Shown here in pieces: positions 18,472-27,850 of a stretch of DNA of 64,000 nucleotides. Source of the stretch: Legionella erythra. Its GTDB lineage: Bacteria; Pseudomonadota; Gammaproteobacteria; Legionellales; Legionellaceae. The stretch's first letter is position 1, and each line of letters begins with the position of its first letter. The stretch spans positions 344,810 to 408,809 of the forward strand of contig NZ_LNYA01000034.1 in assembly GCF_001467615.1 (NCBI RefSeq), written 5' to 3'. A program made the position numbers and the translations under genes. Under the pieces are notes generated by a model. That model searched no databases. It worked only from the letters and a program-made list of their open reading frames with translations, and was not told where the DNA came from.

Positions 18472-19892
18472 TTGTTTTTCATACGCAAACGGGCAATGGC
18501 TGCGGCTATCACCGCAGCCTTATGGTGCGGCAGGGATTTGTTGGAATACTGCAGCCATTCTGGATGAGATTCCACAAGTCCGGTATGCAATTGCCCTTGA
18601 AGAAATTCCTCCGATTTAATCATCTCCAGGTAATAGGGAATGGTGGTTTTTATTCCAAACAGGCGCATTTCTTCCAATGCCCGGCGCGCACGGCGGATAG
18701 CGGACGGCCAATCCAGACCCCAGACGGTCAGCTTGGCACAAAGCGAATCATAATAAGGTGGAATAGAATAGCCGGTATAAATGGCGCTGTCCGTCCTAAC
18801 CCCGGGCCCTCCTGGCGCATAATAACGGGTCACCCGCCCAAAACTGGGCAGAAAGTCATTCTGCGGGTCTTCCGCGTTTATCCGGAATTCAATGGCAAAG
18901 CCATTGCGGTTAATCTGCTCCTGTTGGATAAACAACGGCTCTCCAGCGGCGATTTTTATCTGCTCCTGGACAAGATCGATACCGGTAATTTGTTCTGTGA
19001 CCGGATGCTCCACCTGCAGACGGGTATTCATTTCCAGAAAATACGCCTGATTGTCTTCATCGAGAATGAACTCAACCGTGCCGGCATTGGTATAACCAAC
19101 TTCCTTTGCAGCCCTGACCGCATAAGCATAGAGCATCTCGCGCGTCGCTTGATCAAGTTGTACTGCGGGCGCAATTTCAACCAGCTTCTGATGCCGGCGT
19201 TGAATGGAGCAATCGCGCTCAAACAGATGAAGAACATTGCCATGCTGATCGGCAAGAATCTGGACTTCGATATGGCGCGGATTAGCAATAAATTTTTCCA
19301 TAAACACATGGCTGTCGCCAAACGCTTTTTCCGCCTCGGATTGCGCGCGCGCAAACTGCTGCCTGACCTGCTCCGGTTCGTAACACAGGCGAATACCGCG
19401 CCCGCCCCCGCCAAATGTCGCTTTAAGCATCACAGGGTAGCCTAGTCGTTCGGCAGAGGCCAAGGCGTCCTCGACCGATTCAAGATTACCCTCACTCCCC
19501 GGAATGACCGGGATGCCGGCTCGTTGCATGGCCTTGCGCGCTGCCACCTTGGAACCCATGATGGCTATCACGTCAGCGCGAGGGCCGATAAAAACCAAAC
19601 CCGCCTGTTCACAGGCCAGTGCAAAATCAGCATTTTCAGATAAAAAACCATACCCGGGATGGATTGCTTCACAGCCGGCTGCTTTGGCGCACTCGATGAT
19701 GCGATGGCCATTCAGGTAAGCATCGAGGGGCTTGCTGCTTAGGCAATGGGAGTGTGAAGCACGCTTGACATGCAGCGAGTACCGATCCGCTTCACTGTGA
19801 ATGGCAACAGCGGCAATCCCCATTTCCTTGCAGGCGCGCACGATCCGTAAAGCAATTTCACCCCGATTACTGATTAAAATTTTCTTAAACAT
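18468..19892 (-). CDS. Biotin carboxylase subunit, pyruvate-carboxylase type
   Basis: 474 aa ATP-grasp biotin carboxylase, which carboxylates the biotin of a partner protein. Motifs: [63 protein letters not shown]. The stretch [19 protein letters not shown] resembles PycA (two-subunit pyruvate carboxylase) more than AccC, so subunit A of such an enzyme is my preferred reading, with AccC as the alternative. No biotin carrier or carboxyltransferase gene lies nearby. Second ATG of an ATGATG chosen for spacing to AGGA. Confidence 0.85.
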   Translation of the reverse strand: MFKKILISNRGEIALRIVRACKEMGIAAVAIHSEADRYSLHVKRASHSHCLSSKPLDAYLNGHRIIECAKAAGCEAIHPGYGFLSENADFALACEQAGLVFIGPRADVIAIMGSKVAARKAMQRAGIPVIPGSEGNLESVEDALASAERLGYPVMLKATFGGGGRGIRLCYEPEQVRQQFARAQSEAEKAFGDSHVFMEKFIANPRHIEVQILADQHGNVLHLFERDCSIQRRHQKLVEIAPAVQLDQATREMLYAYAVRAAKEVGYTNAGTVEFILDEDNQAYFLEMNTRLQVEHPVTEQITGIDLVQEQIKIAAGEPLFIQQEQINRNGFAIEFRINAEDPQNDFLPSFGRVTRYYAPGGPGVRTDSAIYTGYSIPPYYDSLCAKLTVWGLDWPSAIRRARRALEEMRLFGIKTTIPYYLEMIKSEEFLQGQLHTGLVESHPEWLQYSNKSLPHHKAAVIAAAIARLRMKNN

Positions 19893-19920
19893 CATTCTTC
19901 CTGAATCAAGCCATGTTGAT

Positions 19921-20397
19921 TTACTTCATATTCAAGCCGAATTCGACTTTATTGACAGGCTGGGTTTTTGGCGCACCCTCGCCTCCCCCTCGCAATCGAC
20001 GTTCCCGCTCGGCAATGACGGCTTTAAGCTCAAGCGTCAAGGCGCTGGGTATTTCAGGCGGCAGCCACTGATTTTCCTCTTTCCAGAAGTCGTCGCTTGA
20101 GACAGGCTTGCCCTTGTCATCCACAAACGACTCCAGCGCATTGGTTCGTGTCTGATAATCCACAAGAAATGCCTCGACACAGGCCTTAAACTGTGGGGCA
20201 TATCCGATTTGGGAAGCCGAGTTCAACATAAGCAGGAGCATGTCGCTGTCGGCGTATACTTTTAATTTATGCGGGGAACGGCATATTTTATGTAACAGAG
20301 CCAGCAAGTCCTGGTAATGAGTATCGCTGCTGCCTGTTTTTTTGTAATTCTGTAACATGGTTTTTAATGAGGTAAGGCATGCATAACTGATTGGCAT
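19921..20397 (-). CDS. Unknown protein, 158 aa
   Basis: Not recognised. Charged, helical-looking, no signal or membrane segment; one highly charged stretch (about 128-142, AERERRLRGGGEGA) and a Trp-containing acidic patch (DDFWKEENQWLPPE). A good GGAG site stands 7 bases before the ATG, which supports expression. Lies between the biotin carboxylase and the thioredoxin-like gene on the same strand. Confidence 0.6.
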   Translation of the reverse strand: MPISYACLTSLKTMLQNYKKTGSSDTHYQDLLALLHKICRSPHKLKVYADSDMLLLMLNSASQIGYAPQFKACVEAFLVDYQTRTNALESFVDDKGKPVSSDDFWKEENQWLPPEIPSALTLELKAVIAERERRLRGGGEGAPKTQPVNKVEFGLNMK

Positions 20398-20490
20398 CTC
20401 GTGGCTCCAGTTAGTGATCCCTTTTTATTACAGTTCAAATTGCACAAAAGCGCAATTTTACCTCCGAATTACAACGCAGTTGTGTATTAA

Positions 20491-20892
20491 TCAACCCGTT
20501 ATCTGTTGTTTAATGGCTCTTGCTTCGAGCAAACCATGCGAGCGGCTCACTTCTCGCGGACCCCGATAAAAAATCAGCGTGTCGTGAAAAGTCACATCAA
20601 ATTGCTTCACCAGGTCAGCATCATCAAAATCCACAATCAACAGGCGCAGGGCCATAAACTCAGGCGCACGGAACAGTTCCCTTAATATCTGCTGCTGCCT
20701 TTTGCATCGGGAACAATTTTTCTTGTGAAAAGCCACCATGAACGGCAAATTGCTGCGTTTCGCTGCCTTAAATTGTGAATACGTAAAATGCATAGGCTGG
20801 ACAGTCTGATGGGGGACTGTATCTGAGGCCAATCCCAGGCTTGACAAGCTATAAATCACGACAGCTATCAGCACGCCTTTGATGTTATCCAT
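20491..20892 (-). CDS. Exported thioredoxin-like protein
   Basis: 133 aa. N-terminal signal-type hydrophobic stretch (7-22, ending near ASD), then a thioredoxin-like fold with the redox motif C60-S-R-C63 in HKKNCSRCKRQQQ. The Arg-rich active site and fold suggest a periplasmic thiol-disulfide protein; the partner is unknown. Starts 17 bases after the ZIP-like transporter, with AAGGGA as ribosome site, so the two are probably one operon. Confidence 0.75.
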   Translation of the reverse strand: MDNIKGVLIAVVIYSLSSLGLASDTVPHQTVQPMHFTYSQFKAAKRSNLPFMVAFHKKNCSRCKRQQQILRELFRAPEFMALRLLIVDFDDADLVKQFDVTFHDTLIFYRGPREVSRSHGLLEARAIKQQITG

Positions 20893-20909
20893 GGCATTCC
20901 CTTTGAGGG

Positions 20910-21638
20910 CTAACTTAACCCTTCAAGTAATAAAATGATTAAAAAACCAGCAAAGAAACAGGCAGTAACCCAGGGTGCTTCCACCCCCTCATGCGCCTCA
21001 ATTAATAATTCTTCCGTCACCAGGTAAAGAAGAGCGGCGACACCAAAAGACAAGACGCCATCGGTCATTGCAGTCGGCAAATTAACCAGAAGGCTGGCGC
21101 CAAGGATCGCACCGCAAGGAATTAATAAGGCTAAAAGCAGGGTTACTCCTGCCCGTCTCCACCTGGAAATACGGCGTAATGCCAACGTGGCCGTAGTGGA
21201 TAAACCGAGAAAGAATATTTCAATGGCCAGGGCGACGGCCACCAGCACACCCCCTTTAGCTCCGGCTAAAAAGGCAACCCCAATTAAAATGCCATCCAGT
21301 AATAAATCGATGCCAACGGCATAAAGTAATCCCCAGGGCATGCCAGGCAAACCTTCTTCCCGTTCTTCCAGCTTGCCGGTTAACCCCTTCAACAGCAACA
21401 TGCCAAGCACGCCTAAGGAGAAACCCAGGGCCAGAGCCAGCGGCGCATGATTCACACTGATTTCAGGCAATAACTCTTTGGCGACGGCTGCAAAGACGAC
21501 ACCGGCAGCAACATGTTGCGTTGCGCTCGTCAATGATCGGGACGGTTGATAAAAACTGGTTATCCCTCCGCCGACAATCATCAACAGAGCTGGCATAATC
21601 GAATAGAGGGTAATGGTGGCCAGAGACGCCGTCATCAT
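20910..21638 (-). CDS. ZIP-like membrane transporter
   Basis: 242 aa with about eight hydrophobic helices. The first part (AAGVVFAAVAKELLPEI) fits ZIP helix 2, and overall layout fits the ZIP metal transporter family. However the metal-site helices read GIDLLLDGILIGVA (usually HN-x-x-EG) and VALAIEIFFLGLSTTA (usually H-E), so the usual histidines are Asp/Glu or absent. Transport of a metal is therefore uncertain. Start at 21638 (ATGATG) after AAGGA; the frame extends to 21713. Probable operon with the thioredoxin-like gene. Confidence 0.75.
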   Translation of the reverse strand: MMTASLATITLYSIMPALLMIVGGGITSFYQPSRSLTSATQHVAAGVVFAAVAKELLPEISVNHAPLALALGFSLGVLGMLLLKGLTGKLEEREEGLPGMPWGLLYAVGIDLLLDGILIGVAFLAGAKGGVLVAVALAIEIFFLGLSTTATLALRRISRWRRAGVTLLLALLIPCGAILGASLLVNLPTAMTDGVLSFGVAALLYLVTEELLIEAHEGVEAPWVTACFFAGFLIILLLEGLS

Positions 21639-21785
21639 GAATCCTTTCGCTAAAATTAGAGCATAATGAAAGCCACCGCATTGTTCAAGCCGTTGGCTTG
21701 AACATCCCCGCATCAGCCCGGTTGCCTAAACGCCACAAACACACTATGATGCTTGCGCCTTAAGCTATCATATCAAGGGAAGACC

Positions 21786-22646
21786 ATGGACTTATCGCCG
21801 GCACAGATTGATGATTTTCTTACCCAGGGTTATCTGGTCATTGACAATTTTTTTAGCAGGGAAACCTGTGAACAGCTCATGCAGCGCATGGATTGCCTGA
21901 TTGCCGCCAATAAAGACAGCATGACAACTGCAATCTTTTCAACTCGAACCAATGAACACGCAGCATCCCGGTATTTCCTTGAATCCGGCGACAAAATACA
22001 TTTTTTCTTTGAACCTGACGCCTTCAACCCGGATGGCACGCTGGTACAGGCACTTGAGCGCTCATTAAACAAGGTTGGGCATGCCCTGCATGAACTCGAT
22101 CCGATTTTCAGCCAATACTCCCATGACCCGCGTATCCAGTCCATTTGCAGGCAACTCGGCTTTAAAATGCCCTGCCTGCTGCAATCCATGTATATTTTTA
22201 AACAACCGGCTATCGGCGCGGAAGTTAATTGCCATCAGGATGCGACCTACCTCCACAGTGAGCAGGGTGATGTATTGGGATTCTGGTTCGCGCTTGAGGA
22301 TGCCACCCTGGAAAATGGCTGTTTACAAGTGATACCCAGCCCCCATCATACCCCTTTAAGACAAAAAATGATCCGGGAAAACGACGGAATTTATGTTGAA
22401 GAATACGATAAAACGCCCTGGCCTGAGGAACACTGCGTGCCGCTTGAAGTAAAGCAAGGCAGCCTCATTCTTTTGCATGGCCACGTCCCGCATAAAAGCA
22501 ATGCCAATGCCTCATCCAAATCGAGGCATGCCTATACCCTGCATGCCGTTGATGCCAGCCTCCCTTACCCCCAGAGTAACTGGCTGCAACGAGCCAATGG
22601 CTTACCCCTTTGGCCACAGAAGACTAGAATAGAAGAAACAATCTGA
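21786..22646 (+). CDS. Phytanoyl-CoA dioxygenase (PhyH) family protein
   Basis: Fe(II)/2-oxoglutarate-dependent oxygenase fold, 286 aa. N-terminal DDFLTQGYLVIDNFF is the family opening; the iron triad is H150-x-D152 (NCHQDATYL) with a distal His (H236 in HGHVPHKSNAN) and R247 for 2-oxoglutarate. The region GFWFALEDATLENGCLQVIPSPHH is the typical core. Substrate unknown. ATG at 21786 has AAGGGA upstream; the frame opens earlier at 21753. Confidence 0.88.
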   Translation: MDLSPAQIDDFLTQGYLVIDNFFSRETCEQLMQRMDCLIAANKDSMTTAIFSTRTNEHAASRYFLESGDKIHFFFEPDAFNPDGTLVQALERSLNKVGHALHELDPIFSQYSHDPRIQSICRQLGFKMPCLLQSMYIFKQPAIGAEVNCHQDATYLHSEQGDVLGFWFALEDATLENGCLQVIPSPHHTPLRQKMIRENDGIYVEEYDKTPWPEEHCVPLEVKQGSLILLHGHVPHKSNANASSKSRHAYTLHAVDASLPYPQSNWLQRANGLPLWPQKTRIEETI

Positions 22647-22700
22647 CAATTTTTTTTAACAATTGTATACTCTTCACTGAATTGACTATGGAGAATAACA

Positions 22701-23393
22701 ATGCTGGTTACTTCACACCCTCCGATGGCTTTAATTGCGGCACCCGAAGTACTGGCTATTCCCATTGTTGAGAATCATGATCCACTCATCGACATGAAGG
22801 ACAGTGATGAACTCTTCATTGGCCCCTCCCCGGAAATACCCAATAACACGGATTACACCAAAATGCGGCATGAGGTGTATCAACGGTTGTTAGCCGCACA
22901 GCAATTACTGCCAGCCCATTTGCGATTCTGCCTTTATGAGGGTTACCGCAGCCTGTCATTGCAAAAAAAACTGTTTGATGAACGGCATAGCCAATTGCAG
23001 CAATTGCACGCCCATTGGTCGAAAGAACAACTCTTTAATGAAACAACCAAACTTATTTCGCCGGTGGTGAATTTTGATGGCAGTGCCAATATTCCTCCCC
23101 ACACCACGGGTGCTGCCATTGACGTTTACCTGGTCGATAAGGAAGGACAGCCCGTGGATATGGGCATTCATCCTAAAGACTGGATGTCCGATACTGACGT
23201 CGAACTTTCGCCCACGCATACCACCCGGGTTTCCCCCGAGGCAGCGCAATACCGTCGCATCATGAGCCACGCCCTGTTGTTAGCAGGCTTTGTTAATTAC
23301 CCGACTGAGTATTGGCATTGGTCTTACGGCGATCGCTATTGGGCCTTTATAAGCGGCAAGCCTCAAGCCTGTTATGGCTGTGTGGCTGACTGA
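22701..23393 (+). CDS. VanX-like D-Ala-D-Ala dipeptidase (M15 family)
   Basis: 230 aa zinc peptidase. Key residues: R83 in YEGYRSLS, zinc ligands H134 and D141 in PPHTTGAAIDV, catalytic E203 and zinc ligand H206 in TEYWHWSYG; the His-Asp and Glu-His spacings match VanX. No obvious signal peptide, so cytoplasmic action on D-Ala-D-Ala is likely. No vanA/H/R/S partners are near, so glycopeptide resistance is not implied; recycling of D-Ala or peptidoglycan fragments is more probable. Confidence 0.87.
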   Translation: MLVTSHPPMALIAAPEVLAIPIVENHDPLIDMKDSDELFIGPSPEIPNNTDYTKMRHEVYQRLLAAQQLLPAHLRFCLYEGYRSLSLQKKLFDERHSQLQQLHAHWSKEQLFNETTKLISPVVNFDGSANIPPHTTGAAIDVYLVDKEGQPVDMGIHPKDWMSDTDVELSPTHTTRVSPEAAQYRRIMSHALLLAGFVNYPTEYWHWSYGDRYWAFISGKPQACYGCVAD

Positions 23394-23413
23394 CACTTGC
23401 CGACACACAGCCA
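23375..23413. terminator. Inverted repeat between convergent genes
   Basis: Perfect 10-bp arms (23375-23384 and 23404-23413) with a 19-base loop, overlapping the end of the dipeptidase gene and facing the convergent orphan. No U-tract on either strand, so only a weak candidate for a shared terminator. Confidence 0.35.
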
Positions 23414-23436
23414 CAGCTATCCCCGCTTAACACGCG

Positions 23437-24222
23437 TTAGAGGGCGTTGTGCTTTGAGGAGGAGACCAAGCTATTATTTTCGATGGCTTCCACTTTAAAA
23501 AAGGAATGCAAGGCAATGGTCGTAGTGTATTTTTGATTCAGTTCCGAGACCAGTTGCAGTCCAAATCGTCGTTCGGGTTCCTGCTCCGTTCGGGATGAGT
23601 TGGTCTCATACCCGGAAATCATCTGCCGTTTGCCGTTCGCGAGTAAAATTTCATCATCATCCAAAGGACTTGCCTTGGAAAAACCATCAAGAACAACAAG
23701 CTCCTGAACCACATAAGTCTTAGCCGGCTTACTGACATAGCTTTTATAGTAACTTAAACGATTATCACTGGCTAAATACAAGGCTTTAATCACAGCCAAC
23801 ATTTGCTCATCCGTAGGACGGTAATGGCCGCTGTTATTGGTGATGCCAACCAGTTGCCCCTGCCTGAATATAAGCCCGCCCGCAGCCAGAACTTTTTTAC
23901 CATTGGCTAAAAAAGAGTGGTTAAGTGTCTTATCAATCAATAATCGCGGCGGATCATCGCAGGTTAATACAAAATTGTATTCGTCATCGCATTCATCCTC
24001 TAGACCGTTGCTCGAGTCTAAAGCAATAATATTGGTTTCTGTGGGCTTAATTTCGTAATGTTTCTGCTCATTTTTACTTATGTAATCACAGGGTTCGTGT
24101 CGTTTTTGTAACAGCCGCATGGCTTTTCTTTCATTAACGAATTGCGGCTTTAGCCCAATAAAATCAGTCAATTTGAAGCACTGACCATAATAATTAATCT
24201 CGATAGGATAATCTTTAGACAT
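23437..24222 (-). CDS. Unknown protein with SGHYRP motif, 261 aa
   Basis: Not assigned to a family. A central segment (about 112-145: GGLIFRQGQLVGITNNSGHYRPTDEQM) has the N-x-SGHY-x-P signature that I have seen in secreted bacterial toxins and Legionella effector-type proteins; the match is from memory. No signal peptide or membrane segment. The tail (last 25 residues) is polar with several Ser/Asn. Being an orphan between unrelated genes with its own promoter region fits an accessory protein, possibly a Dot/Icm substrate, but that is inference. Confidence 0.6.
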   Translation of the reverse strand: MSKDYPIEINYYGQCFKLTDFIGLKPQFVNERKAMRLLQKRHEPCDYISKNEQKHYEIKPTETNIIALDSSNGLEDECDDEYNFVLTCDDPPRLLIDKTLNHSFLANGKKVLAAGGLIFRQGQLVGITNNSGHYRPTDEQMLAVIKALYLASDNRLSYYKSYVSKPAKTYVVQELVVLDGFSKASPLDDDEILLANGKRQMISGYETNSSRTEQEPERRFGLQLVSELNQKYTTTIALHSFFKVEAIENNSLVSSSKHNAL

Positions 24223-24292
24223 AACAAACTCTTTATTAATCGAGCTGGCTATTTTAACGACAATTCATTAACCCTATATTAAGATTAGCGTC

Positions 24293-25705
24293 TCAATTGT
24301 AATATTTTTGATAAAATGTATTACTGAATACCCCTGCTTTGTCATACCGATGTTTTATGGTCTTGAATTCAACCCAATGAGGATACGCTTTTTCAAATTG
24401 CGCCTGACTGGCAAAGTTCTGGTAAGTCAGGTAATAAGAACCACCCAGACTCAAGGCCGCATCGATTAGTTTTTCTGTCCACTGCTTTGTCTCGTTTACC
24501 GCTTGGGCGGATAATTTCTGATTAAAGTAAAGCACGACCGAAAGGCTGTCTTGCCTGGCTTGCGATAACAACAAATCCGTTTCAGCCGGTACATAACGAA
24601 CAGTCACATTCAGTAAATCAATTGAGCTCTTCAAAGTCAGCTGACGCAATTGCTTGATGAAGGCCGGGAATTGATCGACGGGAATAAAATATTCCTGCAG
24701 CCAATCCGCTGTACCTGGCTTAAAGACGGCGGCAAAACGAACGGGTTTTTCCATGGCATTGTTACGGCTAACCACTTTGCCTTGATACATTTTCTTAAAC
24801 AGGCGTTTCTCCATTTTCCAGCGCCAGCGTTTACCATAAAAACTGTTGCGTGAAACATTAAACAAAGGGGTTAATAACGCATTCCAGCGCTCTGGGTTGT
24901 CAAGCCTGACGACCTCATCGGGTAACTTGCCGGTATCCGTGTATGTGATGACATACAGGTCATTAAGAAACGACGCATCGGGCACAATATTCATGTGGGC
25001 ATAAAAAAGAACCACCCGGCGATCATGTAAAATGGCATGGCGAAAATAATCAGGAAACGTGTCCGTCGACATTTCATTGTAATGACTGGTTAATAAGGTA
25101 TTGTCTGTTAACTGCAACGTCACATCCGTAACAACCCCCAATAAACCATAGCCGCCCCTTACTGCACGCCATAACTCCGGATGATGCTCAGGTGAAACCC
25201 GCAGGCGCTGCCCATCCGATAAGCGCAGATGAAAACCTAAAACACTGTTGCCAACGGCTCCCATGCGGAAATCATCGCCATGGGCGTTAACGCTTAATGA
25301 ACCGCCTACCGTAAAAATATTCGGCGATTGCATGGCAGTAATGGCTAATTGATGAGGGTTGATGGCTTCCTGCAGTTTGCCCCAGGTCATGCCGCTTTGC
25401 ACAGTCACCTGCTTTTTCGCCACATCAAGCCTTAAGATCCGGCTAAAGGGCAGCATATTCAGTTGTATCCCCTGAGGCGCGATGGATTGCCCGCCCTGAC
25501 TATGTTGTACACCCATAATACCAACAGGTAGACCTTGTGCCTTGGCCTTTTGCAAAGCCGCGGCAATATCGGCTTCCGATTTAATCGGGATAATATCTTT
25601 CACCGTGGCCGCACTGATGTGACCGCTGTCATTGATGGGCAATCCCCATACCGGATTTAGCAGGAAGATACCGCAAAAAGCGGTAAGGGCTCGAAATCTC
25701 GTCAT
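24293..25705 (-). CDS. Exported FAD-binding (PCMH/VAO family) oxidase
   Basis: 470 aa from the ATG at 25705. N-terminal signal-like segment (RFRALTAFCGIFLLNPVWG), then an FAD-binding PCMH domain: IMGVQHSQGGQSIAPQG, SGMTWGKLQEAI, NIFTVGGSLSVNAHGDDFR, and HPELWRAVRGGYGLLGVVTDVTL. The C-terminal half resembles sugar-lactone and related FAD oxidases; substrate unknown. The frame continues to 25816 with a GTG start; I prefer 25705 because the protein then begins with an export signal, though its ribosome site is weak. Confidence 0.8.
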   Translation of the reverse strand: MTRFRALTAFCGIFLLNPVWGLPINDSGHISAATVKDIIPIKSEADIAAALQKAKAQGLPVGIMGVQHSQGGQSIAPQGIQLNMLPFSRILRLDVAKKQVTVQSGMTWGKLQEAINPHQLAITAMQSPNIFTVGGSLSVNAHGDDFRMGAVGNSVLGFHLRLSDGQRLRVSPEHHPELWRAVRGGYGLLGVVTDVTLQLTDNTLLTSHYNEMSTDTFPDYFRHAILHDRRVVLFYAHMNIVPDASFLNDLYVITYTDTGKLPDEVVRLDNPERWNALLTPLFNVSRNSFYGKRWRWKMEKRLFKKMYQGKVVSRNNAMEKPVRFAAVFKPGTADWLQEYFIPVDQFPAFIKQLRQLTLKSSIDLLNVTVRYVPAETDLLLSQARQDSLSVVLYFNQKLSAQAVNETKQWTEKLIDAALSLGGSYYLTYQNFASQAQFEKAYPHWVEFKTIKHRYDKAGVFSNTFYQKYYN

Positions 25706-25822
25706 CCATTTATTTCTTGTTTTTAAAAAACCGTATCTTATGCCATACGGAGGCAAAGAATCCAGCGGAGCAGCCAAGGCAATGAGGTTTTGAAAATCTG
25801 GGTACCGCAACCCCACGCCCGG

Positions 25823-26341
25823 TTAGGTGGTAACGGCCTTTTGATAGGTTTCACGCAGGAGAGTCAGCCGTTTTTCCAACGCCCCCAATTCAGCCTGGAG
25901 CGCGAGTTGCGCTTCGGCATCAAGGTGTTTTTGCTGCCGATTGAATAGGGCCTGCTGCTGATGACTGAGCACTTCCATCTCATGCTCAAGCGATTGAAGC
26001 CACTGTTGACGGGTCATGATCCGGGGCAAGGTGTAATCCGGCTTTTCCGCCCGCAGGCTGGACTTGTCATGGAGTTGACAGAGGCTAACCAATACATTGA
26101 TTTTTTGTTTGATGCGTTCGGCGACAAAATGCGCGCTTTGCAAATCATTGCGCCTGGCCAAGCGGTCAATGTCTTTTTTAACTTCGGCAATGAAAGCGCT
26201 CGCGTCAGGGGTGTTGGCTGTTTGAAATAATCCCTTGGGCAAACTCAAGGGATTAAAAGCATGCAGGTTAGCAAGCTTCCATTCCAATTCTGGAAGGCGC
26301 GCGCTTAATTCATTTAACAACCCGTGTACGGTGCCGGCCAT
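25823..26341 (-). CDS. priC: PriC-like primosomal replication protein
   Basis: 172 aa, mostly helical and charged. The motif AHFVAERIKQKINVLVSLC and the C-terminal coiled-coil (EMEVLSHQQQALFNRQQKHL) fit PriC (PRK00065-type N''), which helps reload DnaB at stalled forks. Overall length matches. Sequence conservation in this family is low, so the call is tentative. Lies 16 bases after the permease and 117 before the FAD oxidase start, all on the minus strand. Confidence 0.65.
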   Translation of the reverse strand: MAGTVHGLLNELSARLPELEWKLANLHAFNPLSLPKGLFQTANTPDASAFIAEVKKDIDRLARRNDLQSAHFVAERIKQKINVLVSLCQLHDKSSLRAEKPDYTLPRIMTRQQWLQSLEHEMEVLSHQQQALFNRQQKHLDAEAQLALQAELGALEKRLTLLRETYQKAVTT

Positions 26342-26357
26342 TTGAAAAAGCCTACGT

Positions 26358-27779
26358 TTATACAGCTGGCGTGCTATCTAAGGCAAGTGTTCTTCCCGTA
26401 CGGCGGGATTGCATCCAGGAACTGACAAAGGGCGGAGCGCACATGAGCAACAGCCCAAAGACCAGTGTAGCCTCATAACGAGCGATACTGCCGACATTGA
26501 TATCGACAGGCGGCATAAAACTGACCACCAACGTGGTTAATGTGCCCACAATCCCAATACCGGCAACCAACAGCATGCCGCTTAAGCCGCCAGGAATACG
26601 GAAAGCTCGCGGATGATGCGGGTTGCTGACACGCAGCTTAATCGCTGCAACGAACATTAACAGGTACATTAGCATGTACAATTGCGCTGCCAATGCAGTT
26701 AATAACCAATACGAGCCGTTGACACTCGGCATGAATAAAAATAATGTCGACAACAAGGTGACAATCACAGCTTGAGTCACCAGCATCAGGACCGGAGCGC
26801 CACGGCGGTTAACGCGCTGGAAACTGGGCGGCAGGTTGCCCTCTTCTGCCGCAACCAACAGCCCTTTGGTCGGCGCAATAATCCAGTTGCTAACACCGCC
26901 TAATCCGCCCATGACCAGCATGACGGCAACTACCGGCATCATCCAGGACAAATGATAGCGCGAGAAAAAGGCATCGAATGCCTGCATAATCCCGGCTACC
27001 AGATTAATTTCGTTATGCGGTAGAACCACCGCGATGGCCAGGGAACCCAAAATCAGCGTACTTAAAATAATCACCACGGAATAAATCAGGGCACGCGGAA
27101 ACGCATGCTGGGGATTTTCCACATCATTGGCATGCACAGTGGCAATTTCAATGCCGCAAAAGGACATCATAATCGCTGTCAGCGACACCCACATGCCTTT
27201 ATCGTGCAGGTGAGGGGCGATACTCTGCGTATCAAAATGTATTTGCATGGGGTTACCGCCAACTATCCACACCGCCCCCAGACCGATAATTAAGGACATG
27301 GGCAATAGCAATCCTGAGAGCGCACAAATATTGCTGAACAGAGCCGATGAACTCATGCCGCGCAGATTGACGAGGGTAGCCCCCCAGAAGGAACTGACAA
27401 TCACTATCCACAGGAAATAAGGATTACCGGCCATGGTCGGATTAATGAGGTAACCGACCGTTCCTGCCACAAATGAAAGAATAGTAGGGTACCAAATCAC
27501 ATTCTCAATCCACTGCAGCCAGATGGCCAAAAAGCCGGTTCGCTTGCCAAATGCTTCCTTGACCCAAACATAAATACCACCTTGCTTAGCCCATCCGGAA
27601 GCCAGCTCGGCAGAAACCAAAGCCGTCGGAATTAAAAAAAACAAGGCGCCCAGCATAAAAAAAGCGATTAATTGGCTGCCGAACAAGGCCGTGGCCGGCA
27701 GATTGCGAATACTGTCGACCGATCCGACAGTAATCATTGTCAGACTAAAAATAGTTAAAGCATGCTTTTTAGTGCTCAT
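26358..27779 (-). CDS. APC superfamily amino-acid permease
   Basis: 473 aa with about 12 membrane helices. The N-terminus (TIFSLTMITVGSVDSIRNLPATA) and helix 6 region (FCGIEIATVHANDVENPQHAFPRA) are typical of the glutamate/GABA antiporter branch (GadC/YjeM-like) of the APC superfamily, which is expanded in Legionella, an amino-acid eater. Substrate cannot be told from sequence. ATG at 27779 with AAGGATTGG upstream; the frame extends to 27872. Confidence 0.88.
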   Translation of the reverse strand: MSTKKHALTIFSLTMITVGSVDSIRNLPATALFGSQLIAFFMLGALFFLIPTALVSAELASGWAKQGGIYVWVKEAFGKRTGFLAIWLQWIENVIWYPTILSFVAGTVGYLINPTMAGNPYFLWIVIVSSFWGATLVNLRGMSSSALFSNICALSGLLLPMSLIIGLGAVWIVGGNPMQIHFDTQSIAPHLHDKGMWVSLTAIMMSFCGIEIATVHANDVENPQHAFPRALIYSVVIILSTLILGSLAIAVVLPHNEINLVAGIMQAFDAFFSRYHLSWMMPVVAVMLVMGGLGGVSNWIIAPTKGLLVAAEEGNLPPSFQRVNRRGAPVLMLVTQAVIVTLLSTLFLFMPSVNGSYWLLTALAAQLYMLMYLLMFVAAIKLRVSNPHHPRAFRIPGGLSGMLLVAGIGIVGTLTTLVVSFMPPVDINVGSIARYEATLVFGLLLMCAPPFVSSWMQSRRTGRTLALDSTPAV

Positions 27780-27818
27780 TCCAATCCTTCTCTTGGCTAA
27801 TCCTGTAATGGCAAGTTC

Positions 27819-27850
27819 ATTATATGGGTTTAAGCTTAAGATAAGCTTAA
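27819..27850 (-). promoter_or_regulatory. Promoter with palindrome upstream of the permease
   Basis: A consensus -10 TATAAT on the minus strand (27819-27824) lies 40 bases before the permease start. The -35 position is occupied by a 9-bp inverted repeat, TTAAGCTTA/TAAGCTTAA (27830-27838 and 27842-27850), instead of a TTGACA-like box. This is the layout of a regulator operator over an activator-dependent or repressible promoter. Confidence 0.45.

Noticed and set aside
18522-19445. 307-codon open frame opposite the biotin carboxylase
   Set aside because: Antisense shadow of a well-recognised ATP-grasp gene; no family-like motif and no ribosome site that decides a start.
22701-23393. Glycopeptide-resistance gene cluster
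   Set aside because: Only the VanX-like gene is present; no ligase, dehydrogenase or two-component genes are adjacent.
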